Assembly: GCA_002369495.1 (NCBI GenBank)
Contig: DFFD01000131.1
Span: forward strand, 1-12,604
Source: Lachnospiraceae bacterium UBA3785
GTDB lineage: Bacteria; Bacillota; Clostridia; Lachnospirales; Lachnospiraceae
Reading direction: 5' to 3'
DNA length: 12,604 nucleotides
Part shown: piece after piece, positions 12,562 through 12,604 of the stretch
How the letters are laid out: each line of letters opens with the position of its first letter
Position numbering within the stretch: the stretch's first letter is position 1
Notes under the pieces: generated by a model
Told to the model about the DNA's origin: nothing
Databases searched by the model: none
Seen by the model: only the letters and a program-made list of their open reading frames with translations
Position numbers and translations under genes: made by a program

Positions 12562-12604
12562 CTACTTCTTTTTAATCATCTTCCCATACAAACTATGCAG
12601 CAAT
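12562..12604 (-). CDS. Possible 3' end of a minus-strand gene cut by the window edge
   Basis: Reading in from the right edge, one minus-strand frame gives LLHSLYGKMIKKK and then TAG (12562-12564), followed after 14 bp by the bidirectional terminator. The lysine-rich tail and the terminator position suit the C-terminus of a real protein. Thirteen residues are too few to name a family. Confidence 0.35.
   Translation of the reverse strand, partial: LLHSLYGKMIKKK

Overview
The window looks like a chromosomal stretch from a moderately GC-rich member of the Bacillota, most likely a Clostridia/Lachnospiraceae-type anaerobe. The grounds are strong GGAGG-type ribosome sites, tight operons with 8-nt overlaps, a TTG start, a large GH2 beta-galactosidase of the type seen in gut Firmicutes, a phenylacetate-CoA-ligase-like gene paired with a tandem-ACT gene, and AT-rich intergenic promoters between GC-rich genes. 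This placement comes from recalled family resemblance only; no search was run.

Layout. (1) Bases 1-180 are a leader with paired direct repeats and a 13-codon ORF behind a good ribosome site. (2) 181-1798 holds a ketopantoate-reductase-family gene and nth (endonuclease III), separated by a hairpin; nth ends in a clear rho-independent terminator. (3) 1879-7887 is a nucleoside-salvage/catabolism operon: udp, deoD, deoC, cdd, then a 1084-residue lacZ-type beta-galactosidase. It is read from an extended -10 promoter with a 16-bp perfect palindrome just upstream. (4) 7933-10270 is a second transcription unit: paaK-like ligase, tandem-ACT protein and ispF. (5) 10279-10369 is a long imperfect palindrome that acts as a bidirectional terminator and also supplies the last codons and the stop of the convergent minus-strand gene. 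(6) 10341-12284 has two divergent zinc-ribbon genes: an unrecognised minus-strand protein and a plus-strand zinc-ribbon/TM2 membrane protein. They share an intergenic region with two related 12-bp palindromes. (7) 12314-12604 has a consensus promoter driving tRNA-Pro(CGG), a bidirectional terminator, and possibly the 3' end of a minus-strand gene running off the edge.

How the genes work together. Cdd turns cytidine into uridine, Udp and DeoD release bases and (deoxy)ribose-1-phosphate, and DeoC splits deoxyribose-5-phosphate. The phosphopentomutase needed between the phosphorylases and DeoC, and any nucleoside transporter, are not in the window. The beta-galactosidase begins 14 nt after cdd and so looks co-transcribed, which is the oddest functional pairing here. 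The ligase/ACT pair suggests aryl-acid or amino-acid-linked CoA metabolism, with ispF (isoprenoid precursor synthesis) carried on the same message.

I found no CRISPR array, no intact insertion sequence and no recognised riboswitch. I did not find a convincing new multi-gene system. The best leads are the palindromic repeat that forms a gene end, the divergent zinc-ribbon pair with its tandem operators, and the nucleoside/beta-galactosidase operon.
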